Counted from the stretch's first letter, positions 25,236 through 34,398 are shown. The stretch: DNA of 64,000 nucleotides from Paenibacillus camelliae (GCF_023715345.1 NZ_JAMBNY010000011.1:98541-162540); one strand, 5' to 3'. The notes: generated by a model not told the origin, from the letters alone. Made by a program: numbers and translations.

Positions 25236-25661
25236 TTATAATAAGTTACTCTCCATTTGCTTCAATAGTCTCCTTAATAATAAGCGCTCTTCTGGTAAAA
25301 TTGTATGCAGTAGTTTTTCTTGCTGCTGTTTCCATCTTATTTCAACCGGTTTCTCTAATTCTTTGCCAATATCCGTTAGATAAATCCTCATAACTCTTGC
25401 GTCTTGTTTATCGCGTTCACGGTATATGAATCCGTTTTGCTCCAGTGATTTAACCATATTTGTTATTGTAGGTGGTTCGCATTTTAAGTGTTCACATAGT
25501 TGCATTTGTGTTATTCCATCACCTACCCACAAACGAGAAAGTAAATTATCTTGTCCTACATAAAGGTTAAGTTCCCTTAGAGACTCGCTATAATCTCGAC
25601 GCATTTGGGAGGAAATCCTATCTAACGACTGACGAATATCACAGTCTACTGTATCTTTCAT
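25236..25661 (-). CDS. MarR-family transcriptional regulator
   Basis: A 141-aa MarR protein. The winged-helix domain (about 45-105) has VGDGITQMQLCEHLKCEPPTITNMVKSLEQNGFIYRERDKQDARVMRIYLTDIGKEL, including the Asp/Arg wing motif. A Cys near the recognition helix (KCEPP) could be redox- or electrophile-sensitive, as in MhqR/OhrR relatives, though this is inference. It precedes the monooxygenase, nitroreductase, MFS and F420-type genes, with TTAG-N4-CTAA boxes at both promoters. Confidence 0.9.
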   Translation of the reverse strand: MKDTVDCDIRQSLDRISSQMRRDYSESLRELNLYVGQDNLLSRLWVGDGITQMQLCEHLKCEPPTITNMVKSLEQNGFIYRERDKQDARVMRIYLTDIGKELEKPVEIRWKQQQEKLLHTILPEERLLLRRLLKQMESNLL

Positions 25662-25694
25662 TATTAACCTCCTAAGCAGTCAATGAATAAATAC

Positions 25695-25706
25695 TTAGCC
25701 CACTAA
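25695..25706 (-). promoter_or_regulatory. MarR box in front of marR
   Basis: TTAG-CCCA-CTAA, the same dyad as the two boxes at 25182-25219, lies 34 bp upstream of the marR start and supports autoregulation. Confidence 0.6.
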
Positions 25707-25740
25707 ATATATCACGATAAAATTGTTTGTGTCAACAGAT

Positions 25741-26242
25741 TCAATCAGAAGCTATTGGCTAAAAAAAATAATTGTCCAGGTCGATATTCTTCGCTACTGA
25801 ACATAAATCTGTGCAGTTGACACCATTCAAGCAACTCAGCATCTATAATATGTATTATATCGATGGCATATATTCACACGATTACATATCTTATATTCAC
25901 CACGTTATCCTGCCAAATAGCTTAATACATACCGTCAGTCTAATCCTTTATTTTTTAGTCTACAACTTTATTTTCTCGATACATGGAGCGCCTCATTTCT
26001 GTTAAAGAAGTCCAAGAGGTCATTCCCTGCTGGCTCCAAACCTATTCTGGGCGGTTGTTCCCTTAGAGGTCACTGCACATTGTATATATACGCCTATTAG
26101 CGACCAAATCCTTCTAAATACCGTACCAGTTACCGCAAATACTTTATAGAAGTCTTTTTAGGCTCCACATTAGACTCAGTGGTTAACTGGTACCAATCTC
26201 TATTAGCACTTTTATCTAAAGTAATAAAAGTTTCTCGTTCAA
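25741..26242. other. Intergenic stretch without a recognisable gene
   Basis: About 500 bp of A/T-rich sequence between marR and the ATP-grasp gene. Reading frames are short and lack ribosome-binding sites. An inverted repeat ACTTTTA...TAAAAGT lies at 26209-26232. Nothing else can be supported; it may be an eroded gene or mobile-element remnant. Confidence 0.4.
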
Positions 26243-26259
26243 CTAACGTTCTCCGTTAG
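26243..26259 (-). terminator. Possible terminator of the ATP-grasp gene
   Basis: CTAACG-TTCTC-CGTTAG forms a 6-bp stem 24 nt past the stop at 26283. The T-tract after it is poor, so this is tentative. Confidence 0.4.
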
Positions 26260-26282
26260 CTTAATAAACTATTTGATTATGA

Positions 26283-27107
26283 TTAGGCTTGGAGAGCTTT
26301 TTGTAATGATTTTTTCATTGTTTCCACTAAATTCTGACGTGTTTCAGCAGATAATTCTAATAGGGAAAGGTAAGGGTTTAAATCTTCCAATTCGACTAAT
26401 AAAAGCTCCCCTTGCTCATTCCGACAAGCATCAACTCGTTGAATTCCCCAATCAAGATTGTTCCATTCAATAAATCGTTTAGCAAAAGCTAGATCTTCTT
26501 CCGTAGGTACATACTCTTTCAATTCCCATCTTTTATCTTTATCTGGTGCATAAAGAGCATACTGAAATTCTTTGTCGATAAAATAAAATGAGACTTCATA
26601 TTCAAAATTGATAAATGGTTGTACCAATGTATTTTTCGATTCTGAATTAACTTTTTCACTCAGTTCATCTTTTGTAACAAATTCCATCCCGATAGAGTCT
26701 GCTCCATCTTTCGGCTTTACGATATACATGTCCACACTAGGAAGTTTATTTAGGGAATCAAGGGTATCAATGGTTGGAATAACAGGAAAATGAGCATTTG
26801 TTAGTTCAATTAAATATTCTTTTCCGTTCATATCAGCCTTCCCGTCAAACGAATTATATGTGTTTAAATGTTTAGAAACAATTCGGCTGCGGAATGCTTC
26901 ATATTTGTCTTTAAAATTTGCGACTGGACCTGCATTTCGGAAAACAATTAAATCAGCATTATCTTCAAATGCTTCAATATCTTCAGGATGACAGATGACT
27001 AAATTAAAGGCTTCTCTAAGTTTTGAAGTTAGAAATAAATCCTCTTCATAATAGTTTCTTCCTTTTGCTTCATAATATAAATCTGTTACAAATAGTAGCG
27101 TCTTCAT
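26283..27107 (-). CDS. ATP-grasp domain protein under T-box control
   Basis: A 274-aa ATP-grasp ligase-like protein. The N-terminal Rossmann-like part is MKTLLFVTDLYYEAKGRNYYEED. The ATP-binding segment VDMYIVKPKDGADSIGMEFV (about 130-150) and the metal-binding end RVDACRNEQGELLLVELEDLNPYLSL (about 225-250) define the grasp. It resembles RimK/D-Ala-ligase-like carboxylate-amine ligases, which join an amino acid or peptide to a carboxylate. Control by a tRNA-sensing T-box leader supports an amino-acid-linked role, perhaps peptide-bond formation; the substrate is unknown. Confidence 0.82.
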   Translation of the reverse strand: MKTLLFVTDLYYEAKGRNYYEEDLFLTSKLREAFNLVICHPEDIEAFEDNADLIVFRNAGPVANFKDKYEAFRSRIVSKHLNTYNSFDGKADMNGKEYLIELTNAHFPVIPTIDTLDSLNKLPSVDMYIVKPKDGADSIGMEFVTKDELSEKVNSESKNTLVQPFINFEYEVSFYFIDKEFQYALYAPDKDKRWELKEYVPTEEDLAFAKRFIEWNNLDWGIQRVDACRNEQGELLLVELEDLNPYLSLLELSAETRQNLVETMKKSLQKALQA

Positions 27108-27147
27108 TACGCCTTCACCTGCTTTTCTTTAGATTTTTATTGCTAAA

Positions 27148-27436
27148 AAACAAAAAATCCCGTCTCAGTAAGAGACGAGATTGAAACTCGCGGTACCACT
27201 CTTGTTTAATAAGATGTTTGAAAACATTTTATTACCCTTTACAAACGTACATTCATACGTTGTCCCTTGTAACGGAGGAAACCGATAAAGCTTACTAAAC
27301 ATTCGGCTTTACTTCTCAGAGATGATTTTCGGTTATTATCTGAACACTGGTTTTCAGCAAAACACCAGCTCTCTTTGGAACAGAAATAATAACGTACTCT
27401 TTCTCTTCATAGAATTTTATATAAAGTAAATTATTT
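27148..27436 (-). promoter_or_regulatory. T-box riboswitch leader
   Basis: The minus-strand leader begins with a Stem I (GTTATTATTTCTG pairing with CAGATAATAAC) enclosing the classical AGAGAG...GGTG...TGCTGAAA apical region. The specifier region follows as GAAAATCATCTCTGAG; ATC in either plausible phase gives an isoleucine specifier. The conserved T-box GAGTGGTACCGCG is at 27201-27189. The intrinsic terminator ATCTCGTCTC/GAGACGGGAT followed by TTTTTT lies at 27182-27152. Uncharged tRNA should stabilise the antiterminator and switch on the ATP-grasp gene. Confidence 0.9.
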
Positions 27437-27443
27437 TTTTATG

Positions 27444-27472
27444 ATTATATATTAGACAGGCAATAAAATCAA
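27444..27472 (-). promoter_or_regulatory. SigA-type promoter of the T-box leader
   Basis: The minus strand has TTGATT (27472-27467), exactly 17 nt, then TATAAT (27449-27444). This places the transcript start just before Stem I. Confidence 0.7.
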
Positions 27473-27703
27473 TAGTAGTAAAAGGTAAATACTTCTTTTT
27501 CCTTTTTCCACAAACCTGCACCTTAGTTCAATAATAAAGGACGCTCCCGCGCCTTCGCTTGGGCTATGTCCTACTCATTATATTACCACTTCCCATTATT
27601 AATTAAAGCATATACGCGAGTAGCATGTAGTGTTTTAAATAGATCCTTAACTTAATTTAAGCACTAAGAAAATACTTAATTTTCTTTAACCATTTATACT
27701 TTA

Positions 27704-27919
27704 TTATGATTTATTCGGCCTACCTTCACCTAATAAGAGCCAATTCAAATTAATATCATACTTCTTAGATAAAGATATTAAAGTTTCTGCTGAGGGCTTA
27801 CATTTATTCTTCTCAATCTCGCTCAATCGGCCTTGTGATATTTCTATTTCATTAGCAAATTGCTGTTGGGTTAATTTCACTAACTCTCGTACATGCTTAA
27901 CTCTTTCTCCAATACTCAT
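27704..27919 (-). CDS. XRE-family transcriptional regulator
   Basis: A 71-aa Cro/C1-type HTH protein consisting only of the DNA-binding domain: GERVKHVRELVKLTQQQFANEIEISQGRLSEIEKNKCKPSAETLISLSKKYDINLNWLLLGEG. The ending NWLLLGEG is typical of phage-repressor-like XRE proteins. AGGAGAG precedes the ATG. It lies upstream of the T-box leader but is separated by about 230 bp, so a link with the ATP-grasp gene is unproven. Confidence 0.85.
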   Translation of the reverse strand: MSIGERVKHVRELVKLTQQQFANEIEISQGRLSEIEKNKCKPSAETLISLSKKYDINLNWLLLGEGRPNKS

Positions 27920-27944
27920 TTAGAAACCTCTCCTTAAAATAAAA

Positions 27945-27972
27945 AGTCCCGATGAAATAATTCATCGGGACT
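27945..27972 (-). terminator. Hairpin terminator downstream of glmS
   Basis: A perfect 12-bp stem AGTCCCGATGAA-ATAA-TTCATCGGGACT is followed on the minus strand by TTTTTATTTT. It lies about 120 nt past the glmS stop, after the 20-bp tandem repeats. Confidence 0.85.
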
Positions 27973-27980
27973 GAATTTGT

Positions 27981-28060
27981 AGTTCCACACTTTTTTTACT
28001 GGTTCCAAAGTTTCTTTATTGGTTCCAAACTTTTTTTACTGGTTCCATACTTTTTTATCA
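27981..28060. repeat. Four tandem copies of a 20-bp repeat in the glmS 3' region
   Basis: The unit GGTTCCAAACTTTTTTTACT repeats four times with exact 20-bp phasing (starts 27981, 28001, 28021, 28041), with 2-4 substitutions in the outer copies. It lies between the glmS stop codon and its terminator, so it is transcribed as an A-rich 3' untranslated region. Confidence 0.85.
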
Positions 28061-28091
28061 CTGGACAAGTGAGTTACCCCTCACTCGAACC

Positions 28092-29927
28092 CTATTCCAC
28101 AGTCACGCTCTTCGCAAGGTTACGAGGTTTATCCACGTCATGACCTAGTGCAAGTGATGCGTAGTAGCTGATCAACTGCAGCGGCACTACAGCTAGAGCT
28201 GGTGTTAGCACCGGCAATGTTTTCGGAATAGAGAATACTTCGTCTACAGACTTCGCTACCTCGTCCTCAAACCCTTGATTCGTTACCGCAAGCACATGCG
28301 CACCGCGTGCTTTTACTTCCTTAATATTGCTTAGCGTCTTCTCGTACAGATCCTCTTGTGAGATGAGCGCAATAACTGGAATATCGTCCTCGATAAGCGC
28401 AAGTGTACCATGCTTCAATTCACCGGCTGCATATGCTTCAGAGTGAATATAGGAGATTTCCTTCAGCTTCAAGGAGCCTTCCTGTGCAACCGCATAGTCC
28501 ACGCCACGGCCGATGAAAAACAAACTTGTATGATGGGACATCGATTCCGCTACTTGCTTCAATACAGCAGATTGCTTCAAGATTTCTTCTACTTGCTCCG
28601 GGAGAGCAGTCAGAGCTTCAATGATATGTGCCATTTGCTCTGAAGTTTGTGTACCACGTACACGGGCAAGATGAAGACCAAACAAGTAGAATGCAATCAA
28701 TTGTGAAGAATATGCTTTTGTAGAAGCAACAGCGATCTCAGGTCCAGCCCAAGTAACAAGTACATCATCCGCTTCACGAGCGACAGATGATCCAACAACG
28801 TTCGTAATCGCTAGCACGCGCGCACCATTACGTTGTGCTTCACGCATTGCTGCGAGTGTATCTGCTGTTTCACCAGATTGACTTACAACGATCACAAGAG
28901 TATCTGGTGTAATAATTGGATTACGATAGCGGTACTCAGATGCAACATCGGTCTCAACTGGGATACGCGCTAATGATTCAATAACACTTTTACCAACAAG
29001 TCCTGCATGATATGCAGTACCGCAGGCAACAATATGAACCTTATTGATCGACTTCACATAGTCGTCGTTCATTTCGAGCTCTTTGCTAAGGTTAACGGAC
29101 TGACCATCCTCAGCAACACGGCCAAGCATCGTTTCACGATAAGCCTTTGGCTGCTCATAAATTTCTTTTAGCATGAAGTGGTCAAAGCCTGCTTTTTCCG
29201 CAGTGACAAGATCCCAATCGATATGCATAATATCTTTGGCGATTGTTTCACCACTTAGGTTAAGCAGCTCTACACCATTAGCTGTAAGCACAGCCATTTC
29301 ACCGTCATCTAAAATATAAACGTCACGGGTATATTCAAGAATAGCTGGAATGTCGGAACCGATAAAGTTCTCGCCTTTCCCTACTCCGATAATAAGTGGA
29401 CTTGCATAACGAACAGCAACAAGCTTTTCTGGCTCATGAGACGTAAGCACGCCAAGAGCAAATGCACCTCTCATACGCTTAGTCGCACGTTGCACTGCTT
29501 CAACAAGATTGCCATCATACTCATCTGCAATTAGATGAGATACAACCTCTGTGTCCGTCTCAGATACAAATACATGACCCTTCGCGATCAATTCCTCTTT
29601 AAGATCTAGATAATTCTCAATAATACCGTTATGAACAACGGAAAATTGATGCGAGTTATCTGTATGCGGATGAGAGTTGACATCTGAAGGTCTGCCGTGC
29701 GTTGCCCAGCGAGTATGGCCAATACCTGCTGTACCGTGTAATGGTGCACCATCAAGCTTTTCTTCCAAATTAGCAATGCGGCCCTTAGCTTTTTGAATCT
29801 CAAGGCCTTGCTCAGTAAACACTGCAATACCTGCAGAATCATAACCACGATATTCAAGCTTTTTCAAGCCAGATAGCAAAATTTCTTGTGTTTCACCGTT
29901 ACCAATATATCCTACAATACCACACAT
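28092..29927 (-). CDS. glmS: Glutamine--fructose-6-phosphate aminotransferase
   Basis: A 611-aa enzyme converting fructose-6-P and glutamine to glucosamine-6-P and glutamate, the first step of UDP-GlcNAc synthesis. The N-terminal class II glutaminase starts with catalytic Cys2 (MCGIVGYIG), with RWATHGRP and NGIIEN downstream. Two SIS isomerase domains follow (about 290-420 and 460-600), with SQSGETADT and the C-terminal DVDKPRNLAKSVTVE that closes the active site. Controlled by the glmS ribozyme upstream. Lies downstream of glmM in the conserved cell-wall precursor/c-di-AMP block. Confidence 0.97.
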   Translation of the reverse strand: MCGIVGYIGNGETQEILLSGLKKLEYRGYDSAGIAVFTEQGLEIQKAKGRIANLEEKLDGAPLHGTAGIGHTRWATHGRPSDVNSHPHTDNSHQFSVVHNGIIENYLDLKEELIAKGHVFVSETDTEVVSHLIADEYDGNLVEAVQRATKRMRGAFALGVLTSHEPEKLVAVRYASPLIIGVGKGENFIGSDIPAILEYTRDVYILDDGEMAVLTANGVELLNLSGETIAKDIMHIDWDLVTAEKAGFDHFMLKEIYEQPKAYRETMLGRVAEDGQSVNLSKELEMNDDYVKSINKVHIVACGTAYHAGLVGKSVIESLARIPVETDVASEYRYRNPIITPDTLVIVVSQSGETADTLAAMREAQRNGARVLAITNVVGSSVAREADDVLVTWAGPEIAVASTKAYSSQLIAFYLFGLHLARVRGTQTSEQMAHIIEALTALPEQVEEILKQSAVLKQVAESMSHHTSLFFIGRGVDYAVAQEGSLKLKEISYIHSEAYAAGELKHGTLALIEDDIPVIALISQEDLYEKTLSNIKEVKARGAHVLAVTNQGFEDEVAKSVDEVFSIPKTLPVLTPALAVVPLQLISYYASLALGHDVDKPRNLAKSVTVE

Positions 29928-30323
29928 AATTGTAATCCTCCGTATTGTGCATCGCTCACATCATCTAGCTGCTTATGCTATAGGATGTGCTGCCCCTTAA
30001 GCTTCTATGCTCAAGGGATGTTATGCCAACACTTGTCTTGTGTAGGTGGTACTCTATGAAATGGGCAATCTTAATACAGTTCCCCCAACCCAGCAACCAC
30101 CTACTCTCCCTAGTAAGCAGAAGCTAGATTCGAACGATCACATTCATTTATTTTTTAATTTTCATACAGTAAACCAGCTTTCAGCACCGAGAATATTGGA
30201 TAAAGCTAAGGTCTGAGGAAGCGGAGCGTACGTATTTGGTACGTGAGCATCCGAAGACCTGGCTGAATTCAATATTCGATGTCGACATCACGTTAAGTAT
30301 TGCTTCGTGATCAAAGTTGGTTT

Positions 30324-30493
30324 TGCAGACAGCTAGCTGTTTGTACGATCAGTTGCCCAATCGCTTTGCAGTCTAGCTTACGGTTGTCTGGATTACCGAA
30401 AGGTCCCCGCCGAATGTTTCGAACACCTTTACCTCGTCAGCTTAACATTACAGGCCCACTGTCCTGTTCTCCGATCGTTAAGCTCTGGCGCTT
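30324..30493 (-). ncRNA. glmS ribozyme (GlcN6P-activated self-cleaving riboswitch)
   Basis: The minus strand reads ATA|AGCGCCAGAGC, then a variable P1 hairpin (TTAAC...GTTAAGC), then GACGAGGTAAAGGTG..., ATTCGGCGGGGACC and AACCGTAAG, which match the conserved glmS ribozyme core in order. Cleavage is expected between A30493 and G30492. The P4 region extends to about 30324. The ribozyme is about 400 nt from the glmS start codon, so the post-cleavage leader is long. Confidence 0.93.
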
Positions 30494-30544
30494 ATGTTGC
30501 TTTGTAACCTCTATCCTCGCTTTCCTTCTAGAATCATAATATCT

Positions 30545-30573
30545 ATCATATTCATTTTCATGCTTGGATGCAA
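30545..30573 (-). promoter_or_regulatory. glmS promoter
   Basis: Minus strand TTGCAT (30573-30568), 17 nt, TATGAT (30550-30545), about 50 nt upstream of the ribozyme cleavage site. The spacing to the ribozyme 5' end fits a transcript beginning near 30538. Confidence 0.6.
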
Positions 30574-30659
30574 CAATTTATTATGAAATGGACAAGAGCT
30601 GAAGTGGACAGCACCCGCCATCGCTCTCCAGCTCTGTACTTTTTCGTTGTTAAAAAAAT

Positions 30660-32000
30660 TTAACCTAATTGTTCCTTCACGACTTTCGCAATACGATCAA
30701 CGTAAGCATCGACAAGCTCCTTGTCAGGACCTTCAGCCATGACGCGAATTAACGATTCTGTACCGGATGGACGAACGAGCACACGACCGTTGTCGCCAAG
30801 CTCAGCCTCAACCTCAGCTACTGCTTTTAGAATCGCTTCGTTGCCTTGATACAAGCTCTTGTCTGCAACACGCACGTTAACAAGCTGCTGCGGATATTTA
30901 CGCATCAGTGTTTTTAGCTCAGACAGCTTTTTGCCTGATTGCTTTATCGTGTCAACCAGCTGAAGTGCCGTAAGAATACCGTCACCCGTCGTAATATAGT
31001 CTAGGAATATAACGTGTCCGGATTGCTCACCGCCTAGGTTATAGCCGCCACGACGCATTTCCTCCATCACATAACGGTCGCCAACAGCAGTTTGAGCTGT
31101 CTTAAGTCCAATGCTCTCTGCGCCCTTGAAGAAGCCAATATTCGCCATAACCGTTGTAACGACGGTGTCATTCTTGAGTCTGCCTTCACGCTTCATACGA
31201 TCGCCAATGATGCATAGAATAAAGTCGCCATCGACTTCTTCACCCTTCTCATCAACTGCGATTAAGCGGTCTGCATCGCCATCGAAGGACAGGCCAAAGT
31301 CTGCATTATTCGCTAATACCTGCTCACGCAAATACTCTGGATGTGTTGATCCTACGCCATCGTTAATGTTTTTGCCATCTGGCTCTGCCCCAACCGTAAT
31401 GATGTCCGCTCCGAGCTCTCTGAAAATTTGCGGAGCTAGCTCATAGGCAGAGCCATGTGCGCAGTCCAGCACAATTTTCAATCCATCGAATGTGCTTGCT
31501 ACTGTAGTTTTCAAGTACTCCACATACTTCTGTGCAAGCTCACGTGCATCAATACGCGAACCAACATCTCCGCCAATTGGGCGAGGCAGCTCATCAACCT
31601 CTGCATCAATTAAAGCTTCGATCTCAAGCTCTGTTTCATCAGATAGCTTGAAGCCATCGCCTGCGAAAAACTTAATTCCGTTATCCTGTACCGGATTATG
31701 CGAAGCTGAGATCATAACCCCTGCATCCGCCTTTAATTCCTTCGTTAAGTAAGCTACAGCTGGTGTGGATACGACGCCAACGCGAATAACATCCGCACCA
31801 ATGGACAATAGTCCAGATGTAAGTGCTGCTTCAAGCATTTGACCAGAAATACGTGTATCTCGACCGATTACTACCTTCGGCTTAGCAGCTGTACGTGTGA
31901 GCACATAACCTCCACAGCGACCAATTTTATATGCCAATTCTGGTGTAAGCTCCGTATTTGCTACTCCACGTACACCATCTGTTCCAAAGTATTTCCCCAT
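30660..32000 (-). CDS. glmM: Phosphoglucosamine mutase
   Basis: A 446-aa enzyme interconverting glucosamine-6-P and glucosamine-1-P. It has the opening [15 protein letters not shown], the phosphoserine loop [18 protein letters not shown] (active Ser about residue 100), the metal loop DGDADR (about 240), the sugar-specificity loop [10 protein letters not shown] (about 325) and the C-terminal phosphate-binding [15 protein letters not shown]. Full length. Follows cdaR in the cdaA-cdaR-glmM-glmS order typical of Firmicutes, linking wall-precursor supply to c-di-AMP. Confidence 0.97.
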   Translation of the reverse strand: MGKYFGTDGVRGVANTELTPELAYKIGRCGGYVLTRTAAKPKVVIGRDTRISGQMLEAALTSGLLSIGADVIRVGVVSTPAVAYLTKELKADAGVMISASHNPVQDNGIKFFAGDGFKLSDETELEIEALIDAEVDELPRPIGGDVGSRIDARELAQKYVEYLKTTVASTFDGLKIVLDCAHGSAYELAPQIFRELGADIITVGAEPDGKNINDGVGSTHPEYLREQVLANNADFGLSFDGDADRLIAVDEKGEEVDGDFILCIIGDRMKREGRLKNDTVVTTVMANIGFFKGAESIGLKTAQTAVGDRYVMEEMRRGGYNLGGEQSGHVIFLDYITTGDGILTALQLVDTIKQSGKKLSELKTLMRKYPQQLVNVRVADKSLYQGNEAILKAVAEVEAELGDNGRVLVRPSGTESLIRVMAEGPDKELVDAYVDRIAKVVKEQLG

Positions 32001-32075
32001 CGTTCTTCTCCCTTTTATTACGAGTTTATTTGTTACGATTTATTAATCTATTCTGCGATAATCGTTTTTGCTAAT

Positions 32076-33572
32076 TTAAGGTGTTGGACTAGGTTCAGCT
32101 TCTCCGTCATCGGTGCTGCCATTCTCGTCCTTCGAATCTGGCTTGTCGCTAGGACTAGGACCTGCAGTCTCATTCTCTGTGCTATCTTCCTCATCCTGAG
32201 GCTTCTTCACACCGTCATTACCGGAGGTAGCGCCTGTTGAGCCGCTACCCCCGTCTGGCTGCTTTTGATCTGTCTCCTGCTGCGTGCCGTCATTTCGATT
32301 CGGGTCGTTATTTAATGCATCTACCTCTTCTGTGCTGCTAATTTTCACGGTGACAGATAGTGAAAATTCATCGGTCTCGGCAATCTGTAAATATGCAGGC
32401 AGTTGTGCATCAACGGTCAGCTCATGCGTTCCGACGGCAAGTCCAGTGACATCGAGTGAAAGCTTAATATCTGAAGCTCTCAGCCTTTGCAGCAGCGTTG
32501 TCGCCCCTTTTATATTCACAGGGATGCGCCCATTACTTGAGTTGTCTATGCTTGCCTTCAGGTCATCAGCTAGTCCAATCAGCGTAACTGGAATATTCGA
32601 CATCGTTCGCTGCTCTGTCGCCTCAATGACGATGTTAACAGGAATCTCTTCTGGAGTAACCGCAGCGATCCCATCTGTTTTTTCTGCCTTCACCATGATT
32701 TGACCTGTTTCCTTCACTTTGGAAAGATCCAGGATAAACCCATCGAACATCGCCACCTCGTCGAGCTTTGCTTGCATGGCGTTAATCGTAACCGATTGCT
32801 GAGGTGTGCTGATCGATACTAAGCTATAGCCCTCCGGCAAGGTGCCTGTATAACGCAGCTGAACAGGCACTTCCTTGGATGGCAGTGTAATTTTTGTCTC
32901 TGCAGTTAATGTGTCGGGAACAATGGTCACATTATTAATCGGATTGCCTTGCGTGTCATAGGCAACCACCTTCGCCTTTTTGTTCACTACAGCAGCATCA
33001 GCGCCACTTACATCAACCGTCACAGCAACCATACCGAGGCGAGCATAATCATCCTTCGGCATCGTCACTTCAACGACATTACCTGTGTCGCCAATAATCG
33101 AGGATTCACCAATTAAATAGCCTTCTGCAGGTGTTCCTTCGGTTAGCACCTTCACTTCATGCGTCTGAGTTTCAAGCTCCTCGATCTGGACCATCACTAC
33201 GCGAGGCGAAATTTCAATATCTCGTATTCCTGATGGCAGATCGACCGTCAGCGGCAGCTCCTGAATACCAGGGCCGACCCCTGTTAGATCAAGCTTAACG
33301 ACGTAATCATCGTTATTAGCCGCCAGCAGGCTTGAGATCCGCCCTTCTACGACTAATCGTGCTACGGTCGGCTCCATGGCGGTAAGTATATATTTATCCG
33401 TATTCAGACCTTCATGCACGATAGCTGCTGCTTCAATTACCTTCGTATCTGTATTAGACGTTACGGACTGCGGAGAAGTTTCTGGGTCGATATGTACAAC
33501 AACCCAAATCAATAAAGCCACTAATACAGCGATGACTTTCAATGAGGTAGGATGATTTAATAATTTATCCAT
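32076..33572 (-). CDS. cdaR: CdaR, YbbR-domain regulator of diadenylate cyclase
   Basis: A 498-aa membrane-anchored protein. One N-terminal span (SLKVIAVLVALLIWVVVH, residues 9-26) is followed by four YbbR domains (about 45-420). The extracytoplasmic tail of about 70 residues is rich in Asp, Ser, Glu, Pro and Gly, longer than in Bacillus. It regulates CdaA through membrane contact. ATG at 33572 is chosen because AAAGGAGGGTG precedes it; it overlaps the end of cdaA by 8 nt. Confidence 0.93.
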   Translation of the reverse strand: MDKLLNHPTSLKVIAVLVALLIWVVVHIDPETSPQSVTSNTDTKVIEAAAIVHEGLNTDKYILTAMEPTVARLVVEGRISSLLAANNDDYVVKLDLTGVGPGIQELPLTVDLPSGIRDIEISPRVVMVQIEELETQTHEVKVLTEGTPAEGYLIGESSIIGDTGNVVEVTMPKDDYARLGMVAVTVDVSGADAAVVNKKAKVVAYDTQGNPINNVTIVPDTLTAETKITLPSKEVPVQLRYTGTLPEGYSLVSISTPQQSVTINAMQAKLDEVAMFDGFILDLSKVKETGQIMVKAEKTDGIAAVTPEEIPVNIVIEATEQRTMSNIPVTLIGLADDLKASIDNSSNGRIPVNIKGATTLLQRLRASDIKLSLDVTGLAVGTHELTVDAQLPAYLQIAETDEFSLSVTVKISSTEEVDALNNDPNRNDGTQQETDQKQPDGGSGSTGATSGNDGVKKPQDEEDSTENETAGPSPSDKPDSKDENGSTDDGEAEPSPTP

Positions 33573-34398
33573 GCTCACCCTCCTTTTTGCGTCTAAACCA
33601 ATTAAATTCCTTCTTGGTTGACTCTTTACTTGGAGATAGCTCCTCATACAGCTTAGAAATTAAAGATTCTTCATTAATATCGCGGACAATCATTCCGTTG
33701 ATCGACAGCGACACTTGTCCTGTCTCCTCTGAAACGATTAATGAGATCGCATCGCTGACCTCACTCACTCCAATTGCTGCACGATGTCGCGTTCCGAGTT
33801 CCTTGCTGATGAACGGGTTCTCAGACAACGGCAGATAACAGCCAGCAGCCATAATCTGATTAGCTCGAATAATAACTGCCCCATCATGCAACGGAGAATT
33901 CGGCGTAAAAATATTCAATAACAGCTCTGAGGATATTTTTGATTCGAGGGCAATCCCTGACTCAATCATTTCTGTAACCCCAGTTTTTCGCTCGAAGACG
34001 ATGAGTGCCCCGATTTTACGCTTTGACATAGAGCGAACTGCTCTAATAATTTCATCAATCTGCTCATTTAGATCAGTACGATCGAGCGTAGAGCTTCGCG
34101 AAAACAAATTGCCTCGTCCAAGCTGCTCCAATACCCTTCGTAATTCAGGCTGGAAAATGATGAGCACCGTAACAATACCGAAGGTGAACATCTGATTCAT
34201 TAACCATTTTAATGTATAAAGATCAAACCATGTGCTGATTGCCCACGTCGCTACGAGCACAAAGATCCCTTTCAGCAGCTGTACTGCTCGTGTTCCACGT
34301 ACAAGCAGCATCATTTTATATATAATAAAAGCGACGATCCCCACATCAATGATATCTTTAACCCAATCCTGCCATGTGGAATCCGCAAAATAATTCAT
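33565..34398 (-). CDS. cdaA: Diadenylate cyclase CdaA
   Basis: A 277-aa membrane enzyme making c-di-AMP from two ATP. Three N-terminal spans (residues about 15-85) precede the DAC domain with the catalytic motifs NSPLHDGAVII (DGA, about residue 170) and GTRHRAAIG (RHR, about 203). The C-terminus is basic (FNWFRRKKEGEHG). Overlap with cdaR implies coupled translation. c-di-AMP controls potassium and osmotic balance and is essential in many Firmicutes. Confidence 0.96.
   Translation of the reverse strand: MNYFADSTWQDWVKDIIDVGIVAFIIYKMMLLVRGTRAVQLLKGIFVLVATWAISTWFDLYTLKWLMNQMFTFGIVTVLIIFQPELRRVLEQLGRGNLFSRSSTLDRTDLNEQIDEIIRAVRSMSKRKIGALIVFERKTGVTEMIESGIALESKISSELLLNIFTPNSPLHDGAVIIRANQIMAAGCYLPLSENPFISKELGTRHRAAIGVSEVSDAISLIVSEETGQVSLSINGMIVRDINEESLISKLYEELSPSKESTKKEFNWFRRKKEGEHG

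Noticed and set aside
25772..26005. A 77-codon plus-strand frame in the marR/ATP-grasp gap
   Set aside because: No RBS, A/T-rich low-complexity composition and no recognisable domain.
27981..28060. CRISPR array
   Set aside because: The 20-bp repeats are directly adjacent with no unique spacers, and no cas genes are nearby.
30300..30539. A 79-codon plus-strand frame over the glmS leader
   Set aside because: It is antisense to the glmS ribozyme core and has no ribosome-binding site; the RNA explains the sequence.
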